From NCBI GenBank assembly GCA_050944855.1, contig JBMNRU010000009.1, positions 29,889-93,888 of the forward strand: a DNA stretch of 64,000 bases, in the 5' to 3' direction. The position numbers were made by a program, and so were the translations under genes. Source of the stretch: Lactonifactor sp050944855. GTDB lineage: Bacteria > Bacillota > Clostridia > Lachnospirales > Lachnospiraceae. The notes beneath the pieces are model-generated. The model ran no database searches, was not told the DNA's origin, and was given only the letters and a program-made list of their open reading frames with translations. Shown here in pieces: positions 27,019-35,673 of this stretch (position 1 is its first letter; every line of letters starts with the position of its first letter).

Positions 27019-28563
27019 TTATTTCGCAGATTTTCTGCGGCTTGCAAAGAACAGACCTGCTGCAATGATCATGATGGCGCATCCGCCAATCGTGAAGATC
27101 GTAGTACCGATACCACCTGTGGATGGCAGAGAAGAAAGTTTAGTGTTCTTTACATCTGTAACAGTAATGTCTCCCACGTGACCAGCTGCATTATACGTAT
27201 GACTTACAACTTTATTCGTATCCATATCTGTAATAGTGATGGTATATTGTGTCATATCACCATTAGCATCAAAATCTGCATCAATTACAATCTGGTAAAC
27301 TTTCTTGGATAACTGATATTTTCCCGGTGCTTTTGTCTCCTGTAAATAATAGGTTCCTTCGTTCAGCCGGTAAAAGTTGATCATACCATCTTCTCCGGTT
27401 ACAGCCTTGATTTCTGTATCATTTGCATATTTTACTTCTGTTTTGCAATCTGCATCTGCAAATAACTTAAACTCTGCTCCAGGAAGAAGTGTTGCAGCAT
27501 TCTCGTTATCTACCTTTTTTAATAACCCATTAATGTCAAAGGCATAGTTTTTTGTTGTATCTTTTTCAGATTCTGTCTCTGAATCCGGGCTGTTGCTGTA
27601 GTCAAGATAAACTTCGTTGGTATTTGGATTAAATCCAGATGCTGCCTTGTTATTTACCTTTGCTGTATAAGTAATCTTTACTTCTTTATCATTTGCAGTA
27701 TATCTGATGAAATCCTCTGTCAGCGCAAAGGTAACCGTCTGATCGTCAACTGTTTCCGTTACATTATTTTTTGCTACTTCAGTACCAGCGACAAATACTG
27801 TATAAGAACCCTGATCATATGTCAGTCCCTCACTTAAAGTATCTACAAAATTGAATTTAACTGTTGTATATCCAACACTGTAATCCGGAAGTGTTGCTTT
27901 TAATTCATATGTAACAGTAGAACCAACGGTTACAGACTCTTTTGTGTCATCCTCTGATTCACTTAAGATATTCTTCTCTGGTTTTGGACCATTTTCCAGT
28001 TTTACCCAAACATTAGAGCTCTCAAGTACGTCAATATTTCCATTCCCCAGTGTATTTCCATCTCCAGCTTGTGTAGTACCATAAGCTACACTGCCGTACA
28101 GAGGACTGTAAACCTTTGTACTGGTTGACGGAGGAGTCACGATAATCACATAAGAACCAACCGGTGCAGTTGCAAGTTCATGATTATTCGCATCAACGGT
28201 TTTATAAGTATCACCAACTTTAACCAAATCAATAGGTGTAATGCTTAATGTACCAGCTTTAATATCCTTAGCAATCTGATTCACTTCTGTTGCAGCAATG
28301 TTTTCAATATTGGCAATCGCTACACCATCCACTTTCTGATATCCTGTAAACAAACCATCTTTATACGTTGCTGTTACAACCTGATATGCCTTTACAGTAG
28401 CGCCATCTTCTACGCCCGAAACTGTAATGATACCTTTATCATCTGCTGAAGGTCTACCTGATAATGGTGTAACCGTATTTGCAGCTGCCAGCGCTGTCAC
28501 ACTCATACCTAAAATCATTGCCATTGCCATAATTAAGACTAACATTTTCTTGAATTTTTTCAT
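27019..28563 (-). CDS. Major pilin backbone subunit (LPSTG, isopeptide-type)
   Basis: A 514-residue fimbrial backbone protein of the SpaH/EbpB type. It has a signal peptide (about 1-27, ending MSVTALAAAN), an N-domain with GATVKAYQVVTATY and YVIIVTPPSTST, a middle beta domain (GSTVTYELKATLPDYSVGYTTVKF...), and a CnaB/SpaA-like domain (ENAATLLPGAEFKLFAD...YYLQETKAPGKYQ) with an E-box-type glutamate. The LPSTGG sorting motif is at about 479-484, followed by a TM helix and SRRKSAK. Sortase links subunits covalently into the pilus shaft. It sits between the tip adhesin and the two class C sortases. Confidence 0.92.
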   Translation of the reverse strand: MKKFKKMLVLIMAMAMILGMSVTALAAANTVTPLSGRPSADDKGIITVSGVEDGATVKAYQVVTATYKDGLFTGYQKVDGVAIANIENIAATEVNQIAKDIKAGTLSITPIDLVKVGDTYKTVDANNHELATAPVGSYVIIVTPPSTSTKVYSPLYGSVAYGTTQAGDGNTLGNGNIDVLESSNVWVKLENGPKPEKNILSESEDDTKESVTVGSTVTYELKATLPDYSVGYTTVKFNFVDTLSEGLTYDQGSYTVFVAGTEVAKNNVTETVDDQTVTFALTEDFIRYTANDKEVKITYTAKVNNKAASGFNPNTNEVYLDYSNSPDSETESEKDTTKNYAFDINGLLKKVDNENAATLLPGAEFKLFADADCKTEVKYANDTEIKAVTGEDGMINFYRLNEGTYYLQETKAPGKYQLSKKVYQIVIDADFDANGDMTQYTITITDMDTNKVVSHTYNAAGHVGDITVTDVKNTKLSSLPSTGGIGTTIFTIGGCAIMIIAAGLFFASRRKSAK

Positions 28564-28598
28564 GTTTCTCTCTCCTTTTTCTTTTAAAATTAACTTTC

Positions 28599-31500
28599 TT
28601 AACCTTTCGTTATCTCCTTACATTTATTTTTATATAACATCAGCAGTGCAGCTGCCATCAACAGTACGCCGCCAAAGATATACCAATAGATTCCGGGGCC
28701 TCCGGCAGATGGAAGATCGTAAACAGCATCATTCTGAACGGTTAATACATAAACCTTGTTTTCATCCGGCCCGGTAAGATTCCACTTACTGTCTGCAGAT
28801 GTTTCTACGTCATTGCCATCCTCATCTGTCAGTGAGATGACACCCCGATCTACTTTGAAATAAATATAATCATCTAATTTCAGGAAACCGCCGGGTGCTT
28901 TCTTTTCTTCCAGTCTGTAATAACCGGTTGGAAGACCTGAATATTCGATCTCTTCGTCTTCATTTTTAACCTCAATGACTTCCTGTGCGTTTTCTTCTGC
29001 CTTCCATGGCTCCCAGGTGTCATCCCCTGTCTTTTTCTCTAAGGCAAATTCTGCGCCGGGCAGGAAGTTATTGTCAGTACCAACTTTCTTCAGATCCAGT
29101 ACGGCACTGTTGTTCGCATATTCATTGACATAGCTTACCGTATTTTCTGCGTTTTCAGGTGTATTGATCACATCGTAAAGGGAACTTGTCGATCCGCTGA
29201 TCGTCTGATCCTTGATCGTGAAGCCTTCATTCAACTCTAATTCACCCTTCTGTCCGGTTGCAGTAGTCGTACAGGTATATCCGTCCATGTTATATCCTGT
29301 CTCGTTCACTTCAAATTTTGTGTCCGGAGATAAACCAGATAAAGTATATACATACTTCTTACTTACTTCGTCATACACAAGTCCTGCTGCATCCAGGTTT
29401 AATGTCCTGTCATTATAGAAGGTATCGCCATCCACTTTCTTACCGTTAGTCAATTTCAGATTAAAGGTAAGTTTTTCTATTAAGCTCTGGAGTTCTTCTT
29501 CCTTTAATTCACCATTGATTGTTTTTTCAATCACCAGCGTAGATGGATGAATCTGTACTACCGGCTTATCATAATTCTCTGTCTTTGATTCACCGTTATA
29601 AGTATAGGTTACAGTTGCTGAATCATTGGAATAGAAACCAGTCTCTCCTGCATGTGTACCGGTCGCCGGATCACCTTTTACAGGATTTCCTTCCACCGTT
29701 GGATACTCAAGACCATTCGTACGATAATCACTATAAGCCTTCTCTGTAGGCTGTATCGGCATCGTTACTTTATAAATATAATCCGGTTCCAGCTTATAAG
29801 TTTCCGGGAAGTTTAATGTCAGTTCTTTGGTGGTCTCATCATAGGCAGCTGTAATCGTGGTCTCGGAGTTCGTCTCGGTCTTAGAAAGTGTCAGACGATC
29901 TGTGCCCGTTCCTACGATTTGCTCCTCCGTCGTTCCATCCGCCTTTGTCACCGTTTTGGTTACTGTGATCGTAATCGGAATCTTCGAATCAGACAGAACC
30001 GGTTCTACATATTGGCTTAATGTATCCGTTACCGTCACATGGTCACACAGAACAGACGTCACATTCGCTGCAATATCTTTGAAAACCTGATCCAATTCTG
30101 TGGCATTGTCTGCCTTATATACTCCACTTTTCTCTGGTCGTTTATTGTCTCCTCCTACTAAATCCTTTAACTCGGTCAACCGTGTTGTACTTCCTCCGTA
30201 AGCGGCTATTGCATAGAACTGATCGCAATATACATTTTTAATCTCATCTTTCGCATGTGTTAAAGCCTGTTCTATGGTACCACCCGTATATCCGTTGTTA
30301 TTCGTCCCGGAAGCATACTCAGTTTTATTAACCCAATGATAGGGATCTCCGTCCGTGAGGAAGATGACAACTTTCTCTGCGTTCGTCCTTGCGCCCTGTA
30401 AAACTTCTTCTGCCGTCATAAATGCCGCCTGATAATTGGTTCCTCTGCCCAAAGCGATACTGTCAATAGCAGTTTTTGCGGAATTCGCATCTGCCGTCCA
30501 ACTCTGATTTATTTTTGTGGATTTTCCCGGACTACTTGGATCATTATTCGGATCAGGTGTACCATCACTCAAGATACCACTAAAGGAAACAACTGCATAT
30601 TTGGCATCAATTCCTTCATTGCCCTGAATCGTACTTACCAGGTTTTTAGCTGCTGTCTTGGCCGACGGAAGTTTATTGCCGCTCATACTGCTTGATTTAT
30701 CAATAATCAAAAGTATATCCAACTGTGCTTTTTTTGTTTTATTTCCCACTGCTCCGGAAACTGTAAGCTCCAGATCATAGGTTCCGTCTTCTTTCCCTTT
30801 GCTGTCCTGTCTCTTTGTGACGGTCTTACTCTTTGTCAGTTCCTTCTCCGGAGTTGGATCCGGTTCCGGTTCCGGTTCTGTTGCCAGGTTTGTAATGTAA
30901 TACTTACCATTGTTATCGCCAGTCGTATATTGGCCTAACTCCGCCTTACCATCCGAAGCACCATTCAGTTCCATAGTAAATCCTTTATCGGTAACGGTAA
31001 CGGTCCATGTATTTTCGGTCTTTTCATATCCGCTGACTGTCGCTGTTTCCCTCAACGTATAAGTTCCCGGTTTTACTTTAACCTTTACATATCCATTTTC
31101 ATCCGATTCTAATGGACGATATGCTCCCGGATTGGCATTATTAGTCAGTGTGAATTTTGCTCCTTCCACACCCCGGTTAATATCCTGGCTGCTTACTTTA
31201 TAAAAACCAACCTCTGTCTTGTGTTGTTTTGCCGCTCCAATCTGAAGGCGATAAATTGCACCGCCATCGGCATAATCATTTCCGATAACATCAATATAAA
31301 ACGACGTTGAATGACCTGTATTTAATGCGTTCTGGATAATACCGCCGGCTCCATCGGTAACCGGATCTGTATACCAGCCATCCGTAATCTCTCTGAACGT
31401 TCCCTCCATATTATCTGTTACACGGTTCGCCTTTGTTCCCTGTCTGTCATGAAACTTCACTTCACCTTCTTGATTCGATGTTCCCGTCCAAAAAGCAAGA

Positions 31501-33938
31501 TAATCCATAAAATTATCATTATTTAAAGTAACATCTGTCGGATATACAAACACATACATATTGTCATTAATATAAATCTTGTTATCAAGATCCTTTAATA
31601 CAGATTCAATGGTATAATCATAATCTGCATAAGTATCGTCTGCATCCAATGCAATACTCTTTAAATCAAACGTTCCTCTAAAACGATAATAGCTGTCCTT
31701 TCCGTCCAATTTCCATGTGGCAGAATCATACATCTTACGCTCTTCATCACCATTCTTATAAACGGTGATCTTATCACTTGGCAAATAATTGGTAAACTTA
31801 TGAATACTTGTAATTCCATCGAGTGAACGGGAGCCATCCCATATTTCATTGGAATCCGTTATACTGAGCGTATTATTGCCAATACTCTTCATTAATGTGT
31901 CCCAATTCCATGTAGTATTGATCCGCTCGCTGGAATTATATACAGAATCGGAACGCGTCCATGTAATTGGAAGTCTGCCCTGTGTCACATCACCAGCCGC
32001 AGCCTCTGCATCCTCTGCAAGCTTTCGGTACTCTTCCGGAGATACCGGAGTACCATGTAAATCGATCAAACCTTCTGAATTTTTTCCGTAAACAAAGTAT
32101 ATCTGTTTATTGCCTACCGACTCCTTGTCATCGTCGCCTTTTTCAATATATCTCCATTCGTTCTTGTCAGTATCATACAGCAACTCCGAAATCTCTTTCT
32201 CTTTATCCTTGCTTCTAATCGTCGCCTTTCTAAACGCATATCCGATAATTTCCGGCGCTAAGTCTTCTACCTTAGTACGTTTCTCTATATTTATGCTGCT
32301 GTCCACTCCGATTTCATTACCCGCTTCATCTACGAGCTTCACGGACAACTTATGATCTTTCTTCCAGGTAATCGTATAGGTTGAAAAACTCTCTGTCGCA
32401 ATCTCTACGCTCTGAACTTTTGCACCTTCCGTAGTAGTCAGTGTATCAACGGTCGCTTTTTCTTCCATGCTCATATCCACGACCTGTGTAACCTCGCCGG
32501 AAGCATCCTCTTCCAGGTGAAGCACATTGACTTCTGCATCCACTATCTCACTCTCCACCACTGCCTGTGGAATCGCAGCTTCCTTATAATCCATAGCCAC
32601 TTTCACTTCGCCGTTGGGCTCTGCCTTATTGCCATCGGCATCTACCAGAGAGATATCATAGGCCAGGAATCCGATAATATTATATTCGTCTTCTGCCGCT
32701 TTTTCCTGAAGCTTCGCTTCTACATCCTGATACTGTGACTCAGTTTCAGCATTTTCTTTTGTGATGGGAACTACCTTAAGTTCTGCTCCTTCCGGAATGA
32801 TTCCGGCTTCTGCAGCTGTAACCTTAACAGAGATTTCATCATCTTCATAGTTCAGTTCCTCAGCCACCGGCTCCTCATCTGCATCCTCCTCTGTCTGAAC
32901 AGCTTTGCCATTCTTATATGCATCTTCCAGCTCCGTGATCTTCAGATATGCTGTGATATTTTTATTGTCTGCCGTATATCTATTTTCTTTTACAGTGTTA
33001 TCGCTGTTTCCTTCGATAACCTTGATTTCATTCTTATTCTTATCATAAGAAGAAACAATTCCCATCTGGCGGTCTGTCTCTTCATGTTCCCTCTGGAAGA
33101 ATACGATATCACCTGTCTGAGGTTCATACTCTGCAGGTGCTGTCAGATAATCTTTATTCGCACCCTGCGCAAATCTGTCATACCACTTTGCTGTCTCTAT
33201 TTCTGTCGGGAACAGATGGGATGCTTCCAGTCCTGCATAGTACACGCAGAAGTTTACAAATGCTGCATCCCAGTCCGCATACACATCTCCTGCAAACTGT
33301 CCGTAACGGGTGTAGCCTTTGTGGCTCTCATCTCCGGCAACGGTATAGTTGTCTGTGCTTTCTTTGTAACCGATCTGTTTTTTGGCTGCTGCTGCCAGAT
33401 CTTCGCCCCAGATATCCTTCCACTGTGTATCTGCATACTGTGCATTCCATACAGAAGCATCTTCTACATCTGCTGTGGTATCGATAAAGCATGCATCACT
33501 ATGGGTATGTTCTTCCATTCCGCAGACAAGCTGCCTTTCATAACAGGCATCTGTGTGCGTATGTCCTTCACTCTCTTCCTGCCCGCAGGTATAGGTCTCA
33601 ACTGTTGTATAACAGCTTTCATCATGAGTATGTTCCTCACTCTCTTCCTGTCCGCAGGTGAGCTGTGTTTCTGTCTGGTGGCACGCATCTGTATGCGTAT
33701 GCCCTTCACTTTCTTCCTGTCCGCAGATCAGCACATCTTCATAACACGCATCACTGTGAGTATGTTCTTCCAATCCGCATTTCGGATCACCTGTCATAGC
33801 GACACCATACTCTGTCAGATTCCAGGCTACAGTGCTGATCAGCATAACTGCAACCAGGGTCAAAGCAATCGCAGATCTTCTCCGCTGCTTCTGCTTTTTA
33901 TTTACTTCATCCAAATAGTCTTTTAAAAGTTTCTGCAT
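28599..33938 (-). CDS. Giant VWA/CHAP pilus-tip adhesin with Cys/His repeats
   Basis: About 1779 residues. ATG at 33938 (MQKLLKDYLD) has GGAAGG upstream; GTG at 33947 is the alternative. In order: an uncleaved-looking TM (about 20-45); five or more repeats of HTHSDACY/CGQEESEGHTHTDAC (about 50-150); a CHAP-like papain-fold domain (YTRYGQFAGDVYADWDAAF...GDIVFFQREH, about 195-335); a CnaB domain near 920-985; a von Willebrand A domain with MIDAS DKSSSMSG (about 1082); further beta domains; and a SpaA-like domain (about 1610-1720) ending LPSAGG (about 1745), TM and basic tail. VWA tip pilins mediate adhesion. The Cys/His repeats may bind metal; the catalytic state of the CHAP domain is unknown. 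Confidence 0.88.
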   Translation of the reverse strand: MQKLLKDYLDEVNKKQKQRRRSAIALTLVAVMLISTVAWNLTEYGVAMTGDPKCGLEEHTHSDACYEDVLICGQEESEGHTHTDACHQTETQLTCGQEESEEHTHDESCYTTVETYTCGQEESEGHTHTDACYERQLVCGMEEHTHSDACFIDTTADVEDASVWNAQYADTQWKDIWGEDLAAAAKKQIGYKESTDNYTVAGDESHKGYTRYGQFAGDVYADWDAAFVNFCVYYAGLEASHLFPTEIETAKWYDRFAQGANKDYLTAPAEYEPQTGDIVFFQREHEETDRQMGIVSSYDKNKNEIKVIEGNSDNTVKENRYTADNKNITAYLKITELEDAYKNGKAVQTEEDADEEPVAEELNYEDDEISVKVTAAEAGIIPEGAELKVVPITKENAETESQYQDVEAKLQEKAAEDEYNIIGFLAYDISLVDADGNKAEPNGEVKVAMDYKEAAIPQAVVESEIVDAEVNVLHLEEDASGEVTQVVDMSMEEKATVDTLTTTEGAKVQSVEIATESFSTYTITWKKDHKLSVKLVDEAGNEIGVDSSINIEKRTKVEDLAPEIIGYAFRKATIRSKDKEKEISELLYDTDKNEWRYIEKGDDDKESVGNKQIYFVYGKNSEGLIDLHGTPVSPEEYRKLAEDAEAAAGDVTQGRLPITWTRSDSVYNSSERINTTWNWDTLMKSIGNNTLSITDSNEIWDGSRSLDGITSIHKFTNYLPSDKITVYKNGDEERKMYDSATWKLDGKDSYYRFRGTFDLKSIALDADDTYADYDYTIESVLKDLDNKIYINDNMYVFVYPTDVTLNNDNFMDYLAFWTGTSNQEGEVKFHDRQGTKANRVTDNMEGTFREITDGWYTDPVTDGAGGIIQNALNTGHSTSFYIDVIGNDYADGGAIYRLQIGAAKQHKTEVGFYKVSSQDINRGVEGAKFTLTNNANPGAYRPLESDENGYVKVKVKPGTYTLRETATVSGYEKTENTWTVTVTDKGFTMELNGASDGKAELGQYTTGDNNGKYYITNLATEPEPEPDPTPEKELTKSKTVTKRQDSKGKEDGTYDLELTVSGAVGNKTKKAQLDILLIIDKSSSMSGNKLPSAKTAAKNLVSTIQGNEGIDAKYAVVSFSGILSDGTPDPNNDPSSPGKSTKINQSWTADANSAKTAIDSIALGRGTNYQAAFMTAEEVLQGARTNAEKVVIFLTDGDPYHWVNKTEYASGTNNNGYTGGTIEQALTHAKDEIKNVYCDQFYAIAAYGGSTTRLTELKDLVGGDNKRPEKSGVYKADNATELDQVFKDIAANVTSVLCDHVTVTDTLSQYVEPVLSDSKIPITITVTKTVTKADGTTEEQIVGTGTDRLTLSKTETNSETTITAAYDETTKELTLNFPETYKLEPDYIYKVTMPIQPTEKAYSDYRTNGLEYPTVEGNPVKGDPATGTHAGETGFYSNDSATVTYTYNGESKTENYDKPVVQIHPSTLVIEKTINGELKEEELQSLIEKLTFNLKLTNGKKVDGDTFYNDRTLNLDAAGLVYDEVSKKYVYTLSGLSPDTKFEVNETGYNMDGYTCTTTATGQKGELELNEGFTIKDQTISGSTSSLYDVINTPENAENTVSYVNEYANNSAVLDLKKVGTDNNFLPGAEFALEKKTGDDTWEPWKAEENAQEVIEVKNEDEEIEYSGLPTGYYRLEEKKAPGGFLKLDDYIYFKVDRGVISLTDEDGNDVETSADSKWNLTGPDENKVYVLTVQNDAVYDLPSAGGPGIYWYIFGGVLLMAAALLMLYKNKCKEITKG

Positions 33939-33951
33939 CTTCTTCACCTTC

Positions 33952-34539
33952 CTAGCGCATAATTCCCATGCGGGCCAGCGGCCACGCTCTGATTACCACT
34001 TTTCCTACAATCTGCGCTTCCTCTACACATCCGATTGCCTTTATCCGGCTGTCCAGCGATACTGTTCTGTTATCTCCCAGTACAAAATACATCCCTTCCG
34101 GTACCTGATAAGGAAAATCCAATTCGCATTTCCCAAGGTTTTGACTTGTAAGATAAGGTTCTTCCAGTTTTTCGCTATTGACATACACATTTCCTTCTTT
34201 GTCGATTTCTATGTCATCTCCCGATTCTGCGATCACACGCTTCAGGAGTACTCTTCCACCATAATAGAAACCAATGATATCACCAGTCTCGACTTCCTTT
34301 GTCTGATGCAGGAAGATGATATCTCCTTCCTGTAAGGTGGGCAGCATGCTCACCCCCTTGACCTGTACCAATATCAGAAGTCTTGTTGCGATCAGCACTG
34401 TCACTGCTGCAATCACCGTAAGGATTCCCGCTGTTCGCAGAAGTGATTTGCGAAATCTGTATTTGGATTCTTCTCTCTCAAGTTCCTCTTTCAAGAGATC
34501 GATCGGTGGAATCTTCAGCTTTTCATCATCCACGTTCAT
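33952..34539 (-). CDS. lepB: Signal peptidase I (Ser/Lys)
   Basis: A 195-residue type I signal peptidase: an N-terminal TM (LLRTAGILTVIAAVTVLIATRLL), catalytic serine in VKGVSMLPTLQEGD, general-base lysine in VLLKRVIAESGDD, and the conserved GDNRTVSLDSR box. It removes ordinary Sec signal peptides. Being inside the pilus locus, four bases before the giant adhesin gene, it is likely dedicated to pilin precursors, while SipW at the other end serves the TasA-like proteins. The ATG at 34539 is chosen; a GTG lies directly before it. The start overlaps the upstream coiled-coil gene. Confidence 0.92.
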   Translation of the reverse strand: MNVDDEKLKIPPIDLLKEELEREESKYRFRKSLLRTAGILTVIAAVTVLIATRLLILVQVKGVSMLPTLQEGDIIFLHQTKEVETGDIIGFYYGGRVLLKRVIAESGDDIEIDKEGNVYVNSEKLEEPYLTSQNLGKCELDFPYQVPEGMYFVLGDNRTVSLDSRIKAIGCVEEAQIVGKVVIRAWPLARMGIMR

Positions 34540-35017
34540 CACCTGATACTGCCTTCAATATTTGTCCGGTTTGGGATCCCGCTGTTTTTCTGATCCCCGA
34601 TCGCCTGGCACAGTCAAAAGGAATCCGATTATCCTTTTTTTCCACCTGTTCAACCTCAGCCATCTTTTGTATATTTAACAAATATTGATCCGCTGCCTTC
34701 TGAGCTGCCTCAAAGATTCCATTCAGTCTCAGCGCCGCTTCCGCGATGGATCCCGCTTCCGTAAGTTCAATAAACCTTGACTCTTTCATCCTTTTGATCT
34801 CACCGGTAAGCGCCGCGATCTTCGCATCCTTTTGGTTCAGGCGTTCATCCTTCACATTCAGCTTTGACTTCAGCCGTTCATAGCTCTCCATCATCGTATC
34901 GTGCTCCACCGTAAGTTCATCCAGCTCCTTCTGCAGCCTCTCTGACTCCTCACATTGTATGAGAAGCATCTGAAGCAGCTCTCTTCTGGTCAACTTTTTT
35001 AATTCTTTGTTTACCAT
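34526..35017 (-). CDS. Hypothetical coiled-coil protein of the pilus locus
   Basis: A 163-residue soluble protein with no signal peptide or TM. Residues about 8-80 (ELLQMLLIQCEESERLQKELDELTVEHDTMMESYERLKSKLN) form a clear coiled coil, followed by a second helix (GSIAEAALRLNGIFEAAQKAADQYL) and a basic tail. I do not recognise the family. It lies 18 bases after the unknown gene at 35036 and overlaps lepB by 14 bases, so it is translated with the secretion genes; a cytoplasmic scaffold or regulator role is only a guess. Confidence 0.55.
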   Translation of the reverse strand: MVNKELKKLTRRELLQMLLIQCEESERLQKELDELTVEHDTMMESYERLKSKLNVKDERLNQKDAKIAALTGEIKRMKESRFIELTEAGSIAEAALRLNGIFEAAQKAADQYLLNIQKMAEVEQVEKKDNRIPFDCARRSGIRKTAGSQTGQILKAVSGDERG

Positions 35018-35035
35018 AGTACCTTTTCTTCCTCT

Positions 35036-35521
35036 CTACTTCTCTTCATGATCTTCAGGTTCAGGTGACTGCTCCGCTTCATCCAGCGCGCCGTCTATAA
35101 TCTTAATCAGTTCCAGTACAGAACGAAAATATGCACTTTTGTCTTCCTCCAGATAGGTAACTCTTCCCTGCCAGCTGCTGTGCTGCCTGTGCTGGACACG
35201 AATGACAAACGTTCCCATATCTCCATGCCGTTCTAACATTTCTTCATCTTTCAAAACTCTTGCCATCCCTTCTTCTTTATAATAACTGTGTATACGTCCA
35301 TTGATATCTCTGTCACCGGTTCCCCTGTAGGGAAATCCCAATGCATCGAAAAGTTTCTCTGCTATCTTTATGATATCTTCATATCCTTTAAATAAAATTC
35401 CTTCTTTACTATAGCCGTGATACAGTTCTCCTTCGATACCACTTTGTCCTCTGCCGTTGACACATAGCACGATACCGTTTGGCGCCCCAATATATCGCCC
35501 ATTTTCAGACACACGTATCAC
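35036..35521 (-). CDS. Hypothetical protein, first gene after the SARP-like regulator
   Basis: A 161-residue acidic soluble protein, function not recognised. It contains GRYIGAPNGIVLCVNGRGQSGIEGELYHGYS, RHGDMGTFVIRVQHRQHSSWQGRVTYLEE (a beta-rich segment) and a helical acidic tail. The frame starts with GTG at 35521 just after GGGAAGGGA; a second GTG at 35512 has better spacing. It heads the long minus-strand run to sipW, behind the possible promoter region 35522-35673. Confidence 0.5.
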   Translation of the reverse strand: MIRVSENGRYIGAPNGIVLCVNGRGQSGIEGELYHGYSKEGILFKGYEDIIKIAEKLFDALGFPYRGTGDRDINGRIHSYYKEEGMARVLKDEEMLERHGDMGTFVIRVQHRQHSSWQGRVTYLEEDKSAYFRSVLELIKIIDGALDEAEQSPEPEDHEEK

Positions 35522-35673
35522 ATCCCTTCCCTAAGTTTATAATTATATTAACAGAAACATACTATCTTCTCCACTATCCATTTTAAAAAAAATGCTCTTT
35601 TTTGACATTTTAAGAGAAAGTCATCATTTTTTGATGCTCTCTCTTTCTTAAATCTTTCATCTTCTGTTATCGC
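35522..35673 (-). promoter_or_regulatory. Probable promoter region of the pilus operon
   Basis: The 152-base gap between the regulator and the first operon gene is very AT-rich. On the minus strand it holds TATAAT (35547-35542) about 20 bases before the GTG, without a good -35 box. That is what an activator-dependent promoter looks like. The heptamer AGAGCAT occurs twice upstream, a possible SARP-type direct repeat. This is inference from position and sequence. Confidence 0.4.

Noticed and set aside
33480..33790. Regularly repeated DNA in the adhesin gene as a possible CRISPR array
   Set aside because: The repeats are in frame and encode the Cys/His protein repeats; there are no unique spacers.
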